A DNA stretch of 64,000 nucleotides from contig NZ_FOFF01000028.1 in NCBI RefSeq assembly GCF_900110755.1, forward strand, positions 48,697 to 112,696, given 5' to 3'. Under the pieces are notes generated by a model, which saw nothing but the letters and a program-made list of their open reading frames with translations, was not told the origin of the DNA and made no database searches. A program made the position numbers and the translations under genes. This document shows, one piece after another, positions 41,669 through 51,033 of the stretch. The stretch comes from Streptomyces sp. yr375. GTDB taxonomy: Bacteria > Actinomycetota > Actinomycetes > Streptomycetales > Streptomycetaceae. Position 1 is the first letter of the stretch, and each line of letters begins with the position of its first letter.

Positions 41669-44600
41669 GTGGAGCAGTTGAGGACGACGCGAGTCGGGAT
41701 CGTGGGCGCGGTCCGTCGGTGGGCCGCTGAAGACGGCGATCGCGTCGCCGTGAGATGGCTGCCGGGCCTGGACGAACCGGGTACGGCCACGACGTTCGCC
41801 GAACTGGACGACGCCGCCGGCGCGATCGCCGCGGCCATCCGGACGGGCACGCGTGAAGGAGACCGTGTTCTCCTGGTCGAGCCACCCGGCCCACGTTTCG
41901 TGGCTGCCTTCCTGGGCTGCCTCTACGCCCGTCGGACACCGGTGCCAGTGTACCCGGTGCTCGACAGCCGTGAGGGCCGGGCCACCATCACGCGCATCGC
42001 CGACGACTGCCGGCCGACGCTGGCCTGGGTCGGGCACGCGGAAGCCGCCGAGACGGCCGCCCGCCTGCTGGGCATCCCCGCCGCATGGCAGCCCATGGTG
42101 ACCCAGCGACACCTCCCCGACGACGAGCCGGACCCGGCGACGACGGCGTTTCTGCAGTACACATCGGGCTCCACGAGCAACCCCAAAGGAGTGGTCGTCA
42201 CCCACGGGAACCTGCGGGCCAACGTGGCGTCGATCGCCAAGGCCTTCGGGCACACCCGCGACGAGGTCATCCTCAGCTGGCTGCCGGCGTACCACGACAT
42301 GGGCCTGATCGGGAACATCCTCCACCCGCTCCACCTGGGCTCCGGGACCATCCTCTGCGCGCCCACCTCCTTCATCCGGCGCCCACTCGACTGGCTGACG
42401 GCCGTTGACCGACTGGGCGTCACCACCACAGGGGCGCCGAACTTCGCCTACGACCTGGTCGTCGCCGCCGTCGAACGCTCCGGAGCACCGGACGTCGACC
42501 TGAGCCGATGGCGTATCGCCTACAGCGGCGCCGAACCCGTGATTCCGCAGACCATGCGTCGGTTCGGTGAGTTGCTCGCGCCTCGCGGGTTCGACCAGCG
42601 GGCCTTCGTGCCCTGCTACGGCCTGGCCGAGTCCACCCTCCTGGTCTCCTGCGCCGAGCCGGGTAAGGGGGCGCGCAGCAGGGCAACCGCGGACGGCGGC
42701 AACGTGACCTCCTGCGGGCCCGCCCGGGGCTGCTCCGTCGTGATCACCGATGGCGCCGACCGTGAACTGGGGCCGGGGCAGGTCGGGGAGATCCGGGTGA
42801 ACGGGCCGAGCGTCGCGGCCGGTTACTGGGGCCGTCCGGGAGACGAGACGTTCGCCGGACCCGTGAGCGGCAGGGAGGGAACCTGGCTCCGCACCGGCGA
42901 CCTCGGCTTCGTCGAGGACGGCGAGCTCCATGTGTCCGGGCGACTGAAGGACGTGATCAATGTCCGGGGGCGCAACCACCACCCCCATGACGTCGAGCGG
43001 CTGGCCACACAACTCGTCCCGGCGTTCCGGCCCGGACAGGTGATCGCCTTCCCCTCGTCCGACGGTGAGGGAGTCGTGATCGTCGGCGAACGCAGAGCCG
43101 GCACCGTGCTCGCACCCGCCGACACCGCGCGCCTCATAAGGGAGGTCGCCGAGAACTTCGGGCTGGCCGTCCGTGACGTGGTCGTGGTCCCGCGGCGGGG
43201 CATCCCCCGGACCACGAGCGGGAAACCACGCCGCTCCGCCGCCCGCGAACGCTACGAGGCCGGCGAGTACGTCACCGCCCGTAGGCCGCGAGGCACGAGC
43301 GTCGAGGAGGTGGTTGCGCTGGTCGAGGAGTCCCTGGGCCGTCGTCCGGCCGACGGCGAGACCCTGACCGACGCGGGACTGGACTCCCTCGGCGCGGTCT
43401 GGCTGTCGGGAGCGCTCGCCGGCCGGGCCGGCATCGACGTGTCCGTGCGCGAGCTGCTCTCCGGCATGTCACTGGACCAGCTCATGGACCGACGGGCCGT
43501 GCGCCGTACGGAGGAAGAGGCGCCGGACGACCCGCAGCAGCTGTCGGTCGCTCAGGAGTCGCTCGTCTTTCTGAACCGGCTCGACCCGCACGAGGACACG
43601 TACACGATCTCCGTGGCCTGGCAGACGGACGCCTCGTGCCATGACGAGACGTTCCAGCGGGCACTGGGCTCGGCACTGAGTGCCCAGCCACAACTGGCCC
43701 GCCGTATCAAGGCGGTCGGCACGTCGCTGCGGTCCGAACCGCTGCCCGACGAGGTCCTGCGTGAGGCGCTCACACCGGTCGTGGCGTCCGTGCCCGAGGA
43801 CCGCCTCGACCGCCACCTCGAAGACGCCGCGGCGACCGTGTTCCGGCTCGACGAGGGCCCACTGGTGCGCATCCACGTCTGGCACACCCCCGCGCGGTGC
43901 GTGTACCAACTGGTCGTCCACCACGTGCTGACGGATCTCTGGTCGCTCGGTCTCCTCTTCCAGGACGTCGCGGCCCGCTACGAGGCGCTCGTACGCGGCA
44001 CCGAAACACCGCCCGCCGCTGCCGACCGCTACCCGTCGTACGTCGCCGAACAGCGCCGCTACCTCCGCTCACAGCAGGCGCTGGAGCGCGACGCCCAACT
44101 GCGGACCCTGTTCCCGCCGGGACTGCCACCCCTGGGGATCCGGACGGACCACCCGCGCACCCCCCGGCGCGACCTGAGGGCCGGTCGGGCGACCCTCACC
44201 CTGTCCGAAGAGGTCGGCACCGCGCTCGCCGACCGGGACCAGGTCGCTCTGCTGACCGCCCTGTGGGGTGTCTGCCTGCACCGCTACGGATCGCCGGGAC
44301 CCGTGACCGTCGGCGCACCCGTGGCCGGTCGCCCCGCGGGCCGACACGCGGCGGTCGCGGGCCTGTGCACCAACACGGTGCCGATCGCCGTCCCCGTCGA
44401 CCCCGACCAGCCGTTGGACACGCTCGTGACGGCCGTCCGCGAGCAGCTGCTGGCCGGGGTGGGCGACGGTCTGTACCCGCTGGCCCGGGCCGTCGAGAAA
44501 CTGCGCCCTTCCCGCGCTCCCGGCCGCATGCCGCTGGTGGAGACCCTGGTCACCGTGCAGGAGAGCCCCCTGCACCACCTGCCGAACCTGATGGCCGCCC

Positions 44601-45076
44601 TCGCCGACGGCCACTGGGTCGATCTGGGCCCGTTGCGCGTGCGGCCCGTCGCCGTTCGGCGCCGGACCTGCCGCTACGACCTCGACCTCGTCATCACCCC
44701 ACGTGACACGGGAGGTCACCTGCTGACGCTCGACTACGCCGCGCAGATCTTCGAACCGGCCACCGCCGAGGGCATCCTGCGCACCTACGCGGCCATGGTC
44801 GCGGCCGCAGTCGGCCCCGACGCCGACACGGTGACCGACGTGTTCGTCCTGTCCGAGCGGGACCGCGCGTTGTACGACCTGGCTGGTCGCTCGTCGTCCG
44901 GCGCCCCGGTGCGGCCGGCCGCCGCGCTGCACGCCGTCGCCGCCGAGCGGCCGGCCGCCGAGGCGGTGGTCGAGGCGGACGGAGCCGTGACCTTCGAGGA
45001 ATTCGCCGCACGCGCGGGCCGGCTCGCGGCCACGCTCGTCGGCGTGGCCGCGGAAGCGGAGAGAGGAAAGTCATGA
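41669..45076 (+). CDS. FAAL-T-C plus N-terminal fragment of an A domain
   Basis: 1135 aa. Fatty-acyl-AMP ligase 1-545 (YTSGSTSNPKGVVV, SWLPAYHDMGLIG, TSFIRRPLDWL, GAPNFAYDLV are FAAL-typical), carrier near 573 (AGLDSLG), C domain about 640-1070 with HHVLTDL (Gly replaced by Leu), then about 50 residues matching the first helix of an A domain. The FAAL activates a free fatty acid as acyl-AMP and loads the carrier; C then acylates the amino acid of the next protein. The frame ends in mid-A-domain and overlaps the next gene (ATGA). Start is GTG 41669, ribosome site weak. Confidence 0.93.
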   Translation: MEQLRTTRVGIVGAVRRWAAEDGDRVAVRWLPGLDEPGTATTFAELDDAAGAIAAAIRTGTREGDRVLLVEPPGPRFVAAFLGCLYARRTPVPVYPVLDSREGRATITRIADDCRPTLAWVGHAEAAETAARLLGIPAAWQPMVTQRHLPDDEPDPATTAFLQYTSGSTSNPKGVVVTHGNLRANVASIAKAFGHTRDEVILSWLPAYHDMGLIGNILHPLHLGSGTILCAPTSFIRRPLDWLTAVDRLGVTTTGAPNFAYDLVVAAVERSGAPDVDLSRWRIAYSGAEPVIPQTMRRFGELLAPRGFDQRAFVPCYGLAESTLLVSCAEPGKGARSRATADGGNVTSCGPARGCSVVITDGADRELGPGQVGEIRVNGPSVAAGYWGRPGDETFAGPVSGREGTWLRTGDLGFVEDGELHVSGRLKDVINVRGRNHHPHDVERLATQLVPAFRPGQVIAFPSSDGEGVVIVGERRAGTVLAPADTARLIREVAENFGLAVRDVVVVPRRGIPRTTSGKPRRSAARERYEAGEYVTARRPRGTSVEEVVALVEESLGRRPADGETLTDAGLDSLGAVWLSGALAGRAGIDVSVRELLSGMSLDQLMDRRAVRRTEEEAPDDPQQLSVAQESLVFLNRLDPHEDTYTISVAWQTDASCHDETFQRALGSALSAQPQLARRIKAVGTSLRSEPLPDEVLREALTPVVASVPEDRLDRHLEDAAATVFRLDEGPLVRIHVWHTPARCVYQLVVHHVLTDLWSLGLLFQDVAARYEALVRGTETPPAAADRYPSYVAEQRRYLRSQQALERDAQLRTLFPPGLPPLGIRTDHPRTPRRDLRAGRATLTLSEEVGTALADRDQVALLTALWGVCLHRYGSPGPVTVGAPVAGRPAGRHAAVAGLCTNTVPIAVPVDPDQPLDTLVTAVREQLLAGVGDGLYPLARAVEKLRPSRAPGRMPLVETLVTVQESPLHHLPNLMAALADGHWVDLGPLRVRPVAVRRRTCRYDLDLVITPRDTGGHLLTLDYAAQIFEPATAEGILRTYAAMVAAAVGPDADTVTDVFVLSERDRALYDLAGRSSSGAPVRPAAALHAVAAERPAAEAVVEADGAVTFEEFAARAGRLAATLVGVAAEAERGKS

Positions 45077-46725
45077 CCGGTCCGACACCGCTGTCCGAGG
45101 CGAACCGACAGGTGGGAATCCTCGTCGAGCCCGGTACCGACTTCGCCGTGGCCATGTTCGCGGCTTGGACCGCCGGGCTGGGGATCCTTCCGCTGCCGGT
45201 GGAGTTCCCCGACGCGCGACTCACCACCATGATCACGGACTGCCGGCCGCTGGCGCTGCTGGCCTCCCCGCACCAGACGGAACGCGCGCGACGCCTGGTC
45301 GACGGGGCAACGGACATCCGCGTCCTCGGCCTGCCGGCGGAGGAGAGCGGGCCGGCCGACGGCCCTCCCGTGACCACGCCACCGGACCACCCGGCCTTCA
45401 CGGTCTACACATCCGGCTCGACGGGACGGCCGAAAGGGGTCCTGATCCGCGAGAGCCAGGTGTCCGCACTGCTGGCCTGGGAGACCCGGACCTGGAAGCT
45501 GGGCCCCTGGGTGCGCATGGCCCAGACACTCTCGCTCGGGTTCGACTTCGGCCTGCAGGAACTGTTCACCGCGCTGCCGGCGGGAGGCACCCTGATTGTG
45601 CCGAAGGCCGCCGACCGGCGCAACGCCAAGACCTATGCGGAGTTCCTGCGCCGCGAACGAGTGTCGGTCCTGTTCACCACGCCGTCCTTCACCGACGAGT
45701 TGGCGGCGGCACTCGTGCCACTGCCGGACCTTCGGCTCGTCCTGATCGGCGGAGAGGTCCTGCACTGGTCGACGGTCGAAGCGCTGGAACGCGTCGTCAC
45801 CCCGGAGTGCCGGCTGGTGAACGGCTACGGCCCGACCGAGGCCACCGTGAACTGCCTGGCCTACGACATCCCCCGCGACCCGCAGGGCCGCGACGAGCCC
45901 ACCGGAATCGTCCCGGTCGGCCGTGCGTCGGCGTCCGCCACGATTCATCTGTTGGACCAGCACGGCCTCCCGGTCCCGGTCGGGGCGGTCGGCTCCGTCT
46001 CGATCGGCGGCCCCGGCGTGGCGGACGGCTACCTGCACCGCCCCGACCTCAGCGCTCAGCGCTTCGTCAAAGGACCCGGACAGGGCCTGCGCAGGGTGTA
46101 CCGCAGCGGTGATCTGGCGTACTTGCGACGAGACGGCCACTTCGTGGTGACTGGCCGGGACGACCGACAGGTCAAACTCCGGGGCTACCGAGTGGAGCCG
46201 GCCGAAGTCGAGTGGGTGCTGCGACAGGTGCCCGAGGTCACCGCCGCCGCCGTCCACGTCGTGACCGGCCCGCAGCGCATGGTGGCGGTGGTGGGCGGTG
46301 GAGTGGAGGTGAAGGCCGTCCTCGGCGACCTCACCGCATGGCTGCCCGCGCCCATGATCCCGGACCACCTCGTCGTGCTCGACGAGCTGCCCCGCACACC
46401 CAACGGAAAGCTCGATCACGACGAGATCCGTCGGCTGGCGGAGGACACCGGGCGCCACGCCCCCGCCCCCGACGCCTCGACCGCGCAGATCGAGGAGACG
46501 ATCTGCCTCGTCTGGCGCGACGTGCTCCACTCCGAGGTGGTCGACCCGGACCGCAACGTGTTCGACCACGGAGCACACTCCCTCGCCGCCACCCAGGCAC
46601 ACGGGCAGCTCCAGGCGTTGCTCGGTGTGCCGTTTCCCGTGAGTGACCTCTTTGAATACCCACGCCCCAGGGACCTGGCAGGACGTCTGGGCACGTACCG
46701 GCGAAAACTGTTCGGCCGTGGATGA
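45073..46725 (+). CDS. NRPS, rest of the split A domain, plus T
   Basis: 550 aa. It begins just before the A2 motif (VGILVEPGTDFAVAMFAAW), then YTSGSTGRPKGVLI, GYGPTEATVN, VYRSGDLAY and TPNGKLDHDE, and ends with a T domain. That carrier reads DHGAHSLAATQ: the conserved first Gly of GGHS is Ala but the Ser is kept. Specificity residues read about D-F-Q-F-L-G-G-V-N-(K), unassigned. Together with the tail of the preceding protein it would make one complete A domain, so the module is C-A-T split into two polypeptides by a 4-nt ATGA overlap, or by a sequencing frameshift. Confidence 0.9.
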   Translation: MTGPTPLSEANRQVGILVEPGTDFAVAMFAAWTAGLGILPLPVEFPDARLTTMITDCRPLALLASPHQTERARRLVDGATDIRVLGLPAEESGPADGPPVTTPPDHPAFTVYTSGSTGRPKGVLIRESQVSALLAWETRTWKLGPWVRMAQTLSLGFDFGLQELFTALPAGGTLIVPKAADRRNAKTYAEFLRRERVSVLFTTPSFTDELAAALVPLPDLRLVLIGGEVLHWSTVEALERVVTPECRLVNGYGPTEATVNCLAYDIPRDPQGRDEPTGIVPVGRASASATIHLLDQHGLPVPVGAVGSVSIGGPGVADGYLHRPDLSAQRFVKGPGQGLRRVYRSGDLAYLRRDGHFVVTGRDDRQVKLRGYRVEPAEVEWVLRQVPEVTAAAVHVVTGPQRMVAVVGGGVEVKAVLGDLTAWLPAPMIPDHLVVLDELPRTPNGKLDHDEIRRLAEDTGRHAPAPDASTAQIEETICLVWRDVLHSEVVDPDRNVFDHGAHSLAATQAHGQLQALLGVPFPVSDLFEYPRPRDLAGRLGTYRRKLFGRG

Positions 46726-46753
46726 CGATCCGTCACGACAACGAGGAGCGAGA

Positions 46754-49700
46754 GTGCCGACAAAGCCGTTGCAGGAACACGAGAGTTCCATTGCCGTGAT
46801 CGGCATGGCGGCGCGGTTCCCCGGCGCCCGGAACATCACCGAGTACTGGCGCAACCTGTGCGAGGGCGCGGAGTGCATCGAGCGGCACACCCGCGAGGAG
46901 GCGCTCTCCCGGGGCATGTCACCGGAACAGGTGGACAGCCCGGCCTACGTCAACGCGTCGGCTCCCCTGGACGATGTCGAGTGCTTCGACGCGGCCTTCT
47001 TCGGCTACTCGTCGAAGGAGTCCGCCGTCATGGATCCGCAGCACCGGATCTTCCTCGAATGCGCGTACCACGCACTGGAGGACGCAGGCTACGACAGCCG
47101 CCGGTACCAGGGACTCGTGGGCGTCTACGCGGGCTGCACGATGAACACCTATCTGACGCATCACCTGCGGGGACAGGGCGGCGACGTCTTCGCCGCCGTC
47201 GGCGACATGCAGACCATGCTCGGCAACGACAAGGACTTCCTCGCCACACGCGTTTCCTACAAGCTCGACCTGCGCGGGCCGAGCGTGGCGGTGCAGAGTT
47301 CGTGCAGCTCGTCGCTCGTCGCGACGCACCTGGCGGCCCGGGCCCTGCTGGACGACGAGTGCGACATGGCCCTCGCGGGCGGTGCGTCGGTACGCCTGCC
47401 GCATGGCGCAGGCTACCTCTCGACACCCGGGGGGACCTCGTCGCCGGACGGTCACTGCCGCGCCTTCGACGCGGACGCCGCGGGCCCGGTCGTGGGCAAC
47501 GGCGTCGGTGCCGTCGTACTAAAGCGGCTGGATGACGCCCTGCGGGACGGCGACCGGATCCATGCCGTTATCCGCGGTTCCGCGATCAACAACGACGGAC
47601 AGGCCAAGTCGAGCTACACCGCGCCGAGCGTGGCGGGGCAGGCGGCGGCGATCGGTCGTGCGCTGTCCCGAGCCGGCGTGGCCGCCGCGGACGTCGACGT
47701 CGTGGAGGCTCACGGCACCGCCACCCCCTTGGGCGACCCGATCGAAGTGGCCGCCCTGTCGCGCGCGTTCGCCGATACAACCGACGAGACCGGCTCCTGC
47801 TGGCTCGGTTCGGTGAAGCCCAACATCGGGCACCTGGACGCCGCGGCGGGCGTGGCGGGCCTGATCAAGGCGGTGCTCATGGTCAAGCACCGCAAGGTCC
47901 CACCCGTCGTCCACTTCCGTCGGCCCAACCCGAAGCTCGACATCGAGCACACCCCCTTCCGCGTTCCCAGCGAGCTCGTCCCGCTCACCGCCGAGCGGCC
48001 GGCGCGGGCCGCGGTCAACTCCGTCGCCATGGGGGGCACCAACGCGCACGTCATCGTCGAGGAAGCGCCCAGGACGCCGGAGCCGGAGTGCTCACGGCGC
48101 CGACGCCATCCGGTGCTCCTCTCCGCCCGTACCCGCGAGGCCCTCGACGAGCTGAGCAGGTCGGTGGGACAGCACGTGCGTGAGCAGCCGGGAGCCGACG
48201 TCGCGGATCTCGCGTACACCCTGGCGACCGGCCGTACCCAGTGGGAGTACCGGCGCGCACTGCTGGCCTCCTCGGCTTCGGACGCCGCCGAGGCCCTCTC
48301 GGCCCGTGGCAGCCGGAGGCTGCTCGACGGTTATGTGGAGGGCACACCGCAGCCCGCGTTCCTGCTGGCCGGACAGGGCTCCCAGAGCGTGGGCATGGGA
48401 TGGCGGCTCGCCGACACGGATCCGCTGTTCAAGAAGCACTGGGACACCGTCCTCGACCTCTTCGCGCAGGACGGGGTCGATCTGGCGAGCGTCCTGGATC
48501 CGTCCCTCGGGGCGCTCGAGGAACAGCGCGCGCGACTGGCGGAGACCGATGTGACGCAGCCGGCGCTGTTCGCCGTGGAGTGGGCCCTCGGGCGCAGTCT
48601 GCTCGACTGCGGTGTTCGCCCGTACGGGCTGCTCGGCCACAGCATCGGCGAACTTGCCGCAGCGGCCATCGCGGGTGTCTTCACACTGGAGTCCGCGGTG
48701 CGGATCGTGGCCGAGCGCGGTCGTCTGATGGCGGCCACCGCACCGGCCGCGATGGCCTACGCGGAACTCACCGAGGAGGAGGCGCTCCGGGCCGTCGAGG
48801 GAACGGACCTGGTGCTCGCGGCCGTCAACGGCGAGCGTCTGGTCAGCGTCGCGGGCACCGCCGAGGACATCGACCGCTTCCTGCGGGACGTGCCCGGCGG
48901 CAGGCTCCAGGTCAACCGGGCCTTTCACTCCCCCCTGGTCGCCCCGGCGGCCGCGGACCTCGTCGACGTGGTGTCCCTGCACAAGCTGAGCCCTCCCGAG
49001 ATCCGCGTCGTCTCCAACGTGACGGGCGACTACCTGACCGACGAGCAGGCGACGTCCGCCGAGTACTGGGGGGAGCACCTGCGCCGGCCGGTCCGGTTCG
49101 CGGACGGCATGAAGCGGCTGTTGAGCGACGGGGTGAACTGCTTCTTCGAGCTGAGTCCCGACCGGTCGCAGGGCACCCTGGCCCGTGCCACGGCGCCGAA
49201 CACGCCGAGCATCCCGACGCTCCTCACACCCAAGGGCGAAGACGTCACCTGCCTCCTCGACACTCTCACCGCCTACTGGCTGCTGGGCGGCGAGGTCTCG
49301 TGGGCGGCGCTGTACGCCGACGATCGGCGCGAGCGCCTGAGTCTGCCGCTGTATCCCTTCGCCCGTACACCCCACTGGATCCAGCCCCAGCCTGTTCGGC
49401 GGGCGACGCCCGGCGTGGTCGGCGAACAGGTGGCCGTGCCCGGCCCGCGGCGTGACACGGAGGAAAAGGCAAAGACCCCGGCCACAGCCGGTCGCACAGC
49501 GATGCAGAACTACCTCACCGAGCTGTGGCTCAACCTGCTGGGCGGTACGGAGATCGGCCTGCACGACGACTTCTTCGACGTGGGCGGGCAGTCGCTGCTG
49601 GCCATGCAGATGGTGACGGTGCTTCAGCAGGACGGTGCCGAGGACCTGGCGATGACCACGGTGTTCGAGTACCCGACGATCGCCGGCCTGGCCGAGCACC

Positions 49701-49888
49701 TCGAAGGGCTGGGCATGCGGCTGCCGGCGCATCACGCCGCACCGGCCCCGGCGCTCGACGACGCGCCTGGCCCCGCACCGACCGTCTCACCACAGGACCC
49801 GGTCCTGGGGCTCGTCGCCGAGCTCGAGGCGATGTCGGACGACGAGGTCGAGGCCCGTCTGGCCCGGATGGAGGAGACGGACCGATGA
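46754..49888 (+). CDS. Type I PKS module, KS-AT-T
   Basis: 1044 aa from GTG 46754 (GAGGAG upstream; the gene is 28 nt after the A-T stop). KS with Cys in QSSCSSSLVA, His in EAHGTATPLG and KPNIGHLDAA; AT with GQGSQ, GHSIGE and the malonyl-type NRAFHSP; carrier GGQSLLAM near 950. There is no KR, DH or ER, so one malonyl unit is added to the aminoacyl chain and left as a beta-keto thioester. The KS follows an NRPS module. The coupled monooxygenase and aminotransferase downstream may act on this keto intermediate (inference). Confidence 0.95.
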   Translation: MPTKPLQEHESSIAVIGMAARFPGARNITEYWRNLCEGAECIERHTREEALSRGMSPEQVDSPAYVNASAPLDDVECFDAAFFGYSSKESAVMDPQHRIFLECAYHALEDAGYDSRRYQGLVGVYAGCTMNTYLTHHLRGQGGDVFAAVGDMQTMLGNDKDFLATRVSYKLDLRGPSVAVQSSCSSSLVATHLAARALLDDECDMALAGGASVRLPHGAGYLSTPGGTSSPDGHCRAFDADAAGPVVGNGVGAVVLKRLDDALRDGDRIHAVIRGSAINNDGQAKSSYTAPSVAGQAAAIGRALSRAGVAAADVDVVEAHGTATPLGDPIEVAALSRAFADTTDETGSCWLGSVKPNIGHLDAAAGVAGLIKAVLMVKHRKVPPVVHFRRPNPKLDIEHTPFRVPSELVPLTAERPARAAVNSVAMGGTNAHVIVEEAPRTPEPECSRRRRHPVLLSARTREALDELSRSVGQHVREQPGADVADLAYTLATGRTQWEYRRALLASSASDAAEALSARGSRRLLDGYVEGTPQPAFLLAGQGSQSVGMGWRLADTDPLFKKHWDTVLDLFAQDGVDLASVLDPSLGALEEQRARLAETDVTQPALFAVEWALGRSLLDCGVRPYGLLGHSIGELAAAAIAGVFTLESAVRIVAERGRLMAATAPAAMAYAELTEEEALRAVEGTDLVLAAVNGERLVSVAGTAEDIDRFLRDVPGGRLQVNRAFHSPLVAPAAADLVDVVSLHKLSPPEIRVVSNVTGDYLTDEQATSAEYWGEHLRRPVRFADGMKRLLSDGVNCFFELSPDRSQGTLARATAPNTPSIPTLLTPKGEDVTCLLDTLTAYWLLGGEVSWAALYADDRRERLSLPLYPFARTPHWIQPQPVRRATPGVVGEQVAVPGPRRDTEEKAKTPATAGRTAMQNYLTELWLNLLGGTEIGLHDDFFDVGGQSLLAMQMVTVLQQDGAEDLAMTTVFEYPTIAGLAEHLEGLGMRLPAHHAAPAPALDDAPGPAPTVSPQDPVLGLVAELEAMSDDEVEARLARMEETDR

Positions 49889-51033
49889 CCGACACGGACG
49901 TAGGTGACGCGATTCGCAACCTGTCGCCCGGCAGACGCCAGCTGTTGGAACGCCTGATGGGACTGCAAGTGCCCGCGGGCCGACGCCCCCTGGCCATCAG
50001 CCTCTTCTTCTTCTCCTCGGACCCGGACGACCGGCCCAGCGAGAAGTACGACCTCGTACTGGAGTGCGCCGAGGTCGCCGACCGAGCCGGTCTGCACGCG
50101 ATCTGGGTCCCTGAACGTCACTTCGACGTGTTCGGCGCCCCTTACCCGAGCCCCTCCGTGCTGCTCGCCGCGGTGGCGGCACGCACACGCCGCATCCAGC
50201 TCAGGGCGGGCAGCGTCGTCCTGCCCCTGCGCGATCCCCTGTTGGTCGCGGAGGAGTGGGGGATGCTGGACGCCATCAGCGGCCAGCGCATGGGGATGTC
50301 GCTGGCTTCGGGCTGGCACGCCGACGACTTCGTGCTCGACCCCGAGGCGTACGAAGACCGCAAGGACGTGCTGCTGGAACGGCTCGCCACCGTGCGGGCC
50401 CTGTGGCGGGGCGAGCGTGTCACCCGGAAGGGTCCCGGTGGCCGCGACGTGGACATCAGCGCCTATCCGAGGCCCGATCGCCTCCCCGATGTGTGGCTGA
50501 CCAGCTCGGTGAACTCGGCCACCTGGGAAACGGCCGGGGAGCTGGGTCTGCATGTCCTTACCGCGCTGCTGGAACAGACCGTCGACGAACTCGGCCACAA
50601 GGTCGAGCGCTACCGGCGGGCGTTGTCCCGGGCCGGACACGACACGCACGACAAACAGATCACCTGCATGCTGCACACCCACCTCGCCGAGGACGCCGAC
50701 GCCGTCCGCGACCGGATTCGCCAACCGCTCATCCAGTACCTGTCCACTCACATGCGGTTGTTCGAGAAGTTCGCCCGGCACAACGACATCGGCGTACGGC
50801 CCGAGTCGGTGTCCGATGCGGACCGCGCCGTCCTGCTGGAGCACGGGCTGCGCCGCTACACGACGTCCGCCGGCCTGTTCGGCAACGCCGAGACGTGCCG
50901 GCCGATGATCGACCGGCTCACGGCCGCAGGCGTCACCGAGGTCGGTTGCCTGGTGGACTTCGGTCTGCCCGCGGACCAGGTCCTGGAGTGCGTCACCGAA
51001 CTCGGACGGCTCCAGGCGACGGTCGCCGCATGA
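49885..51033 (+). CDS. Luciferase-like FMN monooxygenase (MupA/Atu3671-type), copy 2
   Basis: 382 aa, paralogue of the protein at 18612-19682 (LAISLFFFSSDPDDRPSEKY, PERHFDVFGAPYPSPSV, LASGWHADDFV). It has a 35-residue N-terminal extension with NLSPGRRQLLERLMG, which resembles short linker/docking helices seen between carrier and next domain in PKS/NRPS proteins; it may bind the PKS carrier. ATG overlaps the PKS stop (ATGA). Likely oxidises the carrier-bound beta-keto chain. Confidence 0.9.
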   Translation: MTDTDVGDAIRNLSPGRRQLLERLMGLQVPAGRRPLAISLFFFSSDPDDRPSEKYDLVLECAEVADRAGLHAIWVPERHFDVFGAPYPSPSVLLAAVAARTRRIQLRAGSVVLPLRDPLLVAEEWGMLDAISGQRMGMSLASGWHADDFVLDPEAYEDRKDVLLERLATVRALWRGERVTRKGPGGRDVDISAYPRPDRLPDVWLTSSVNSATWETAGELGLHVLTALLEQTVDELGHKVERYRRALSRAGHDTHDKQITCMLHTHLAEDADAVRDRIRQPLIQYLSTHMRLFEKFARHNDIGVRPESVSDADRAVLLEHGLRRYTTSAGLFGNAETCRPMIDRLTAAGVTEVGCLVDFGLPADQVLECVTELGRLQATVAA

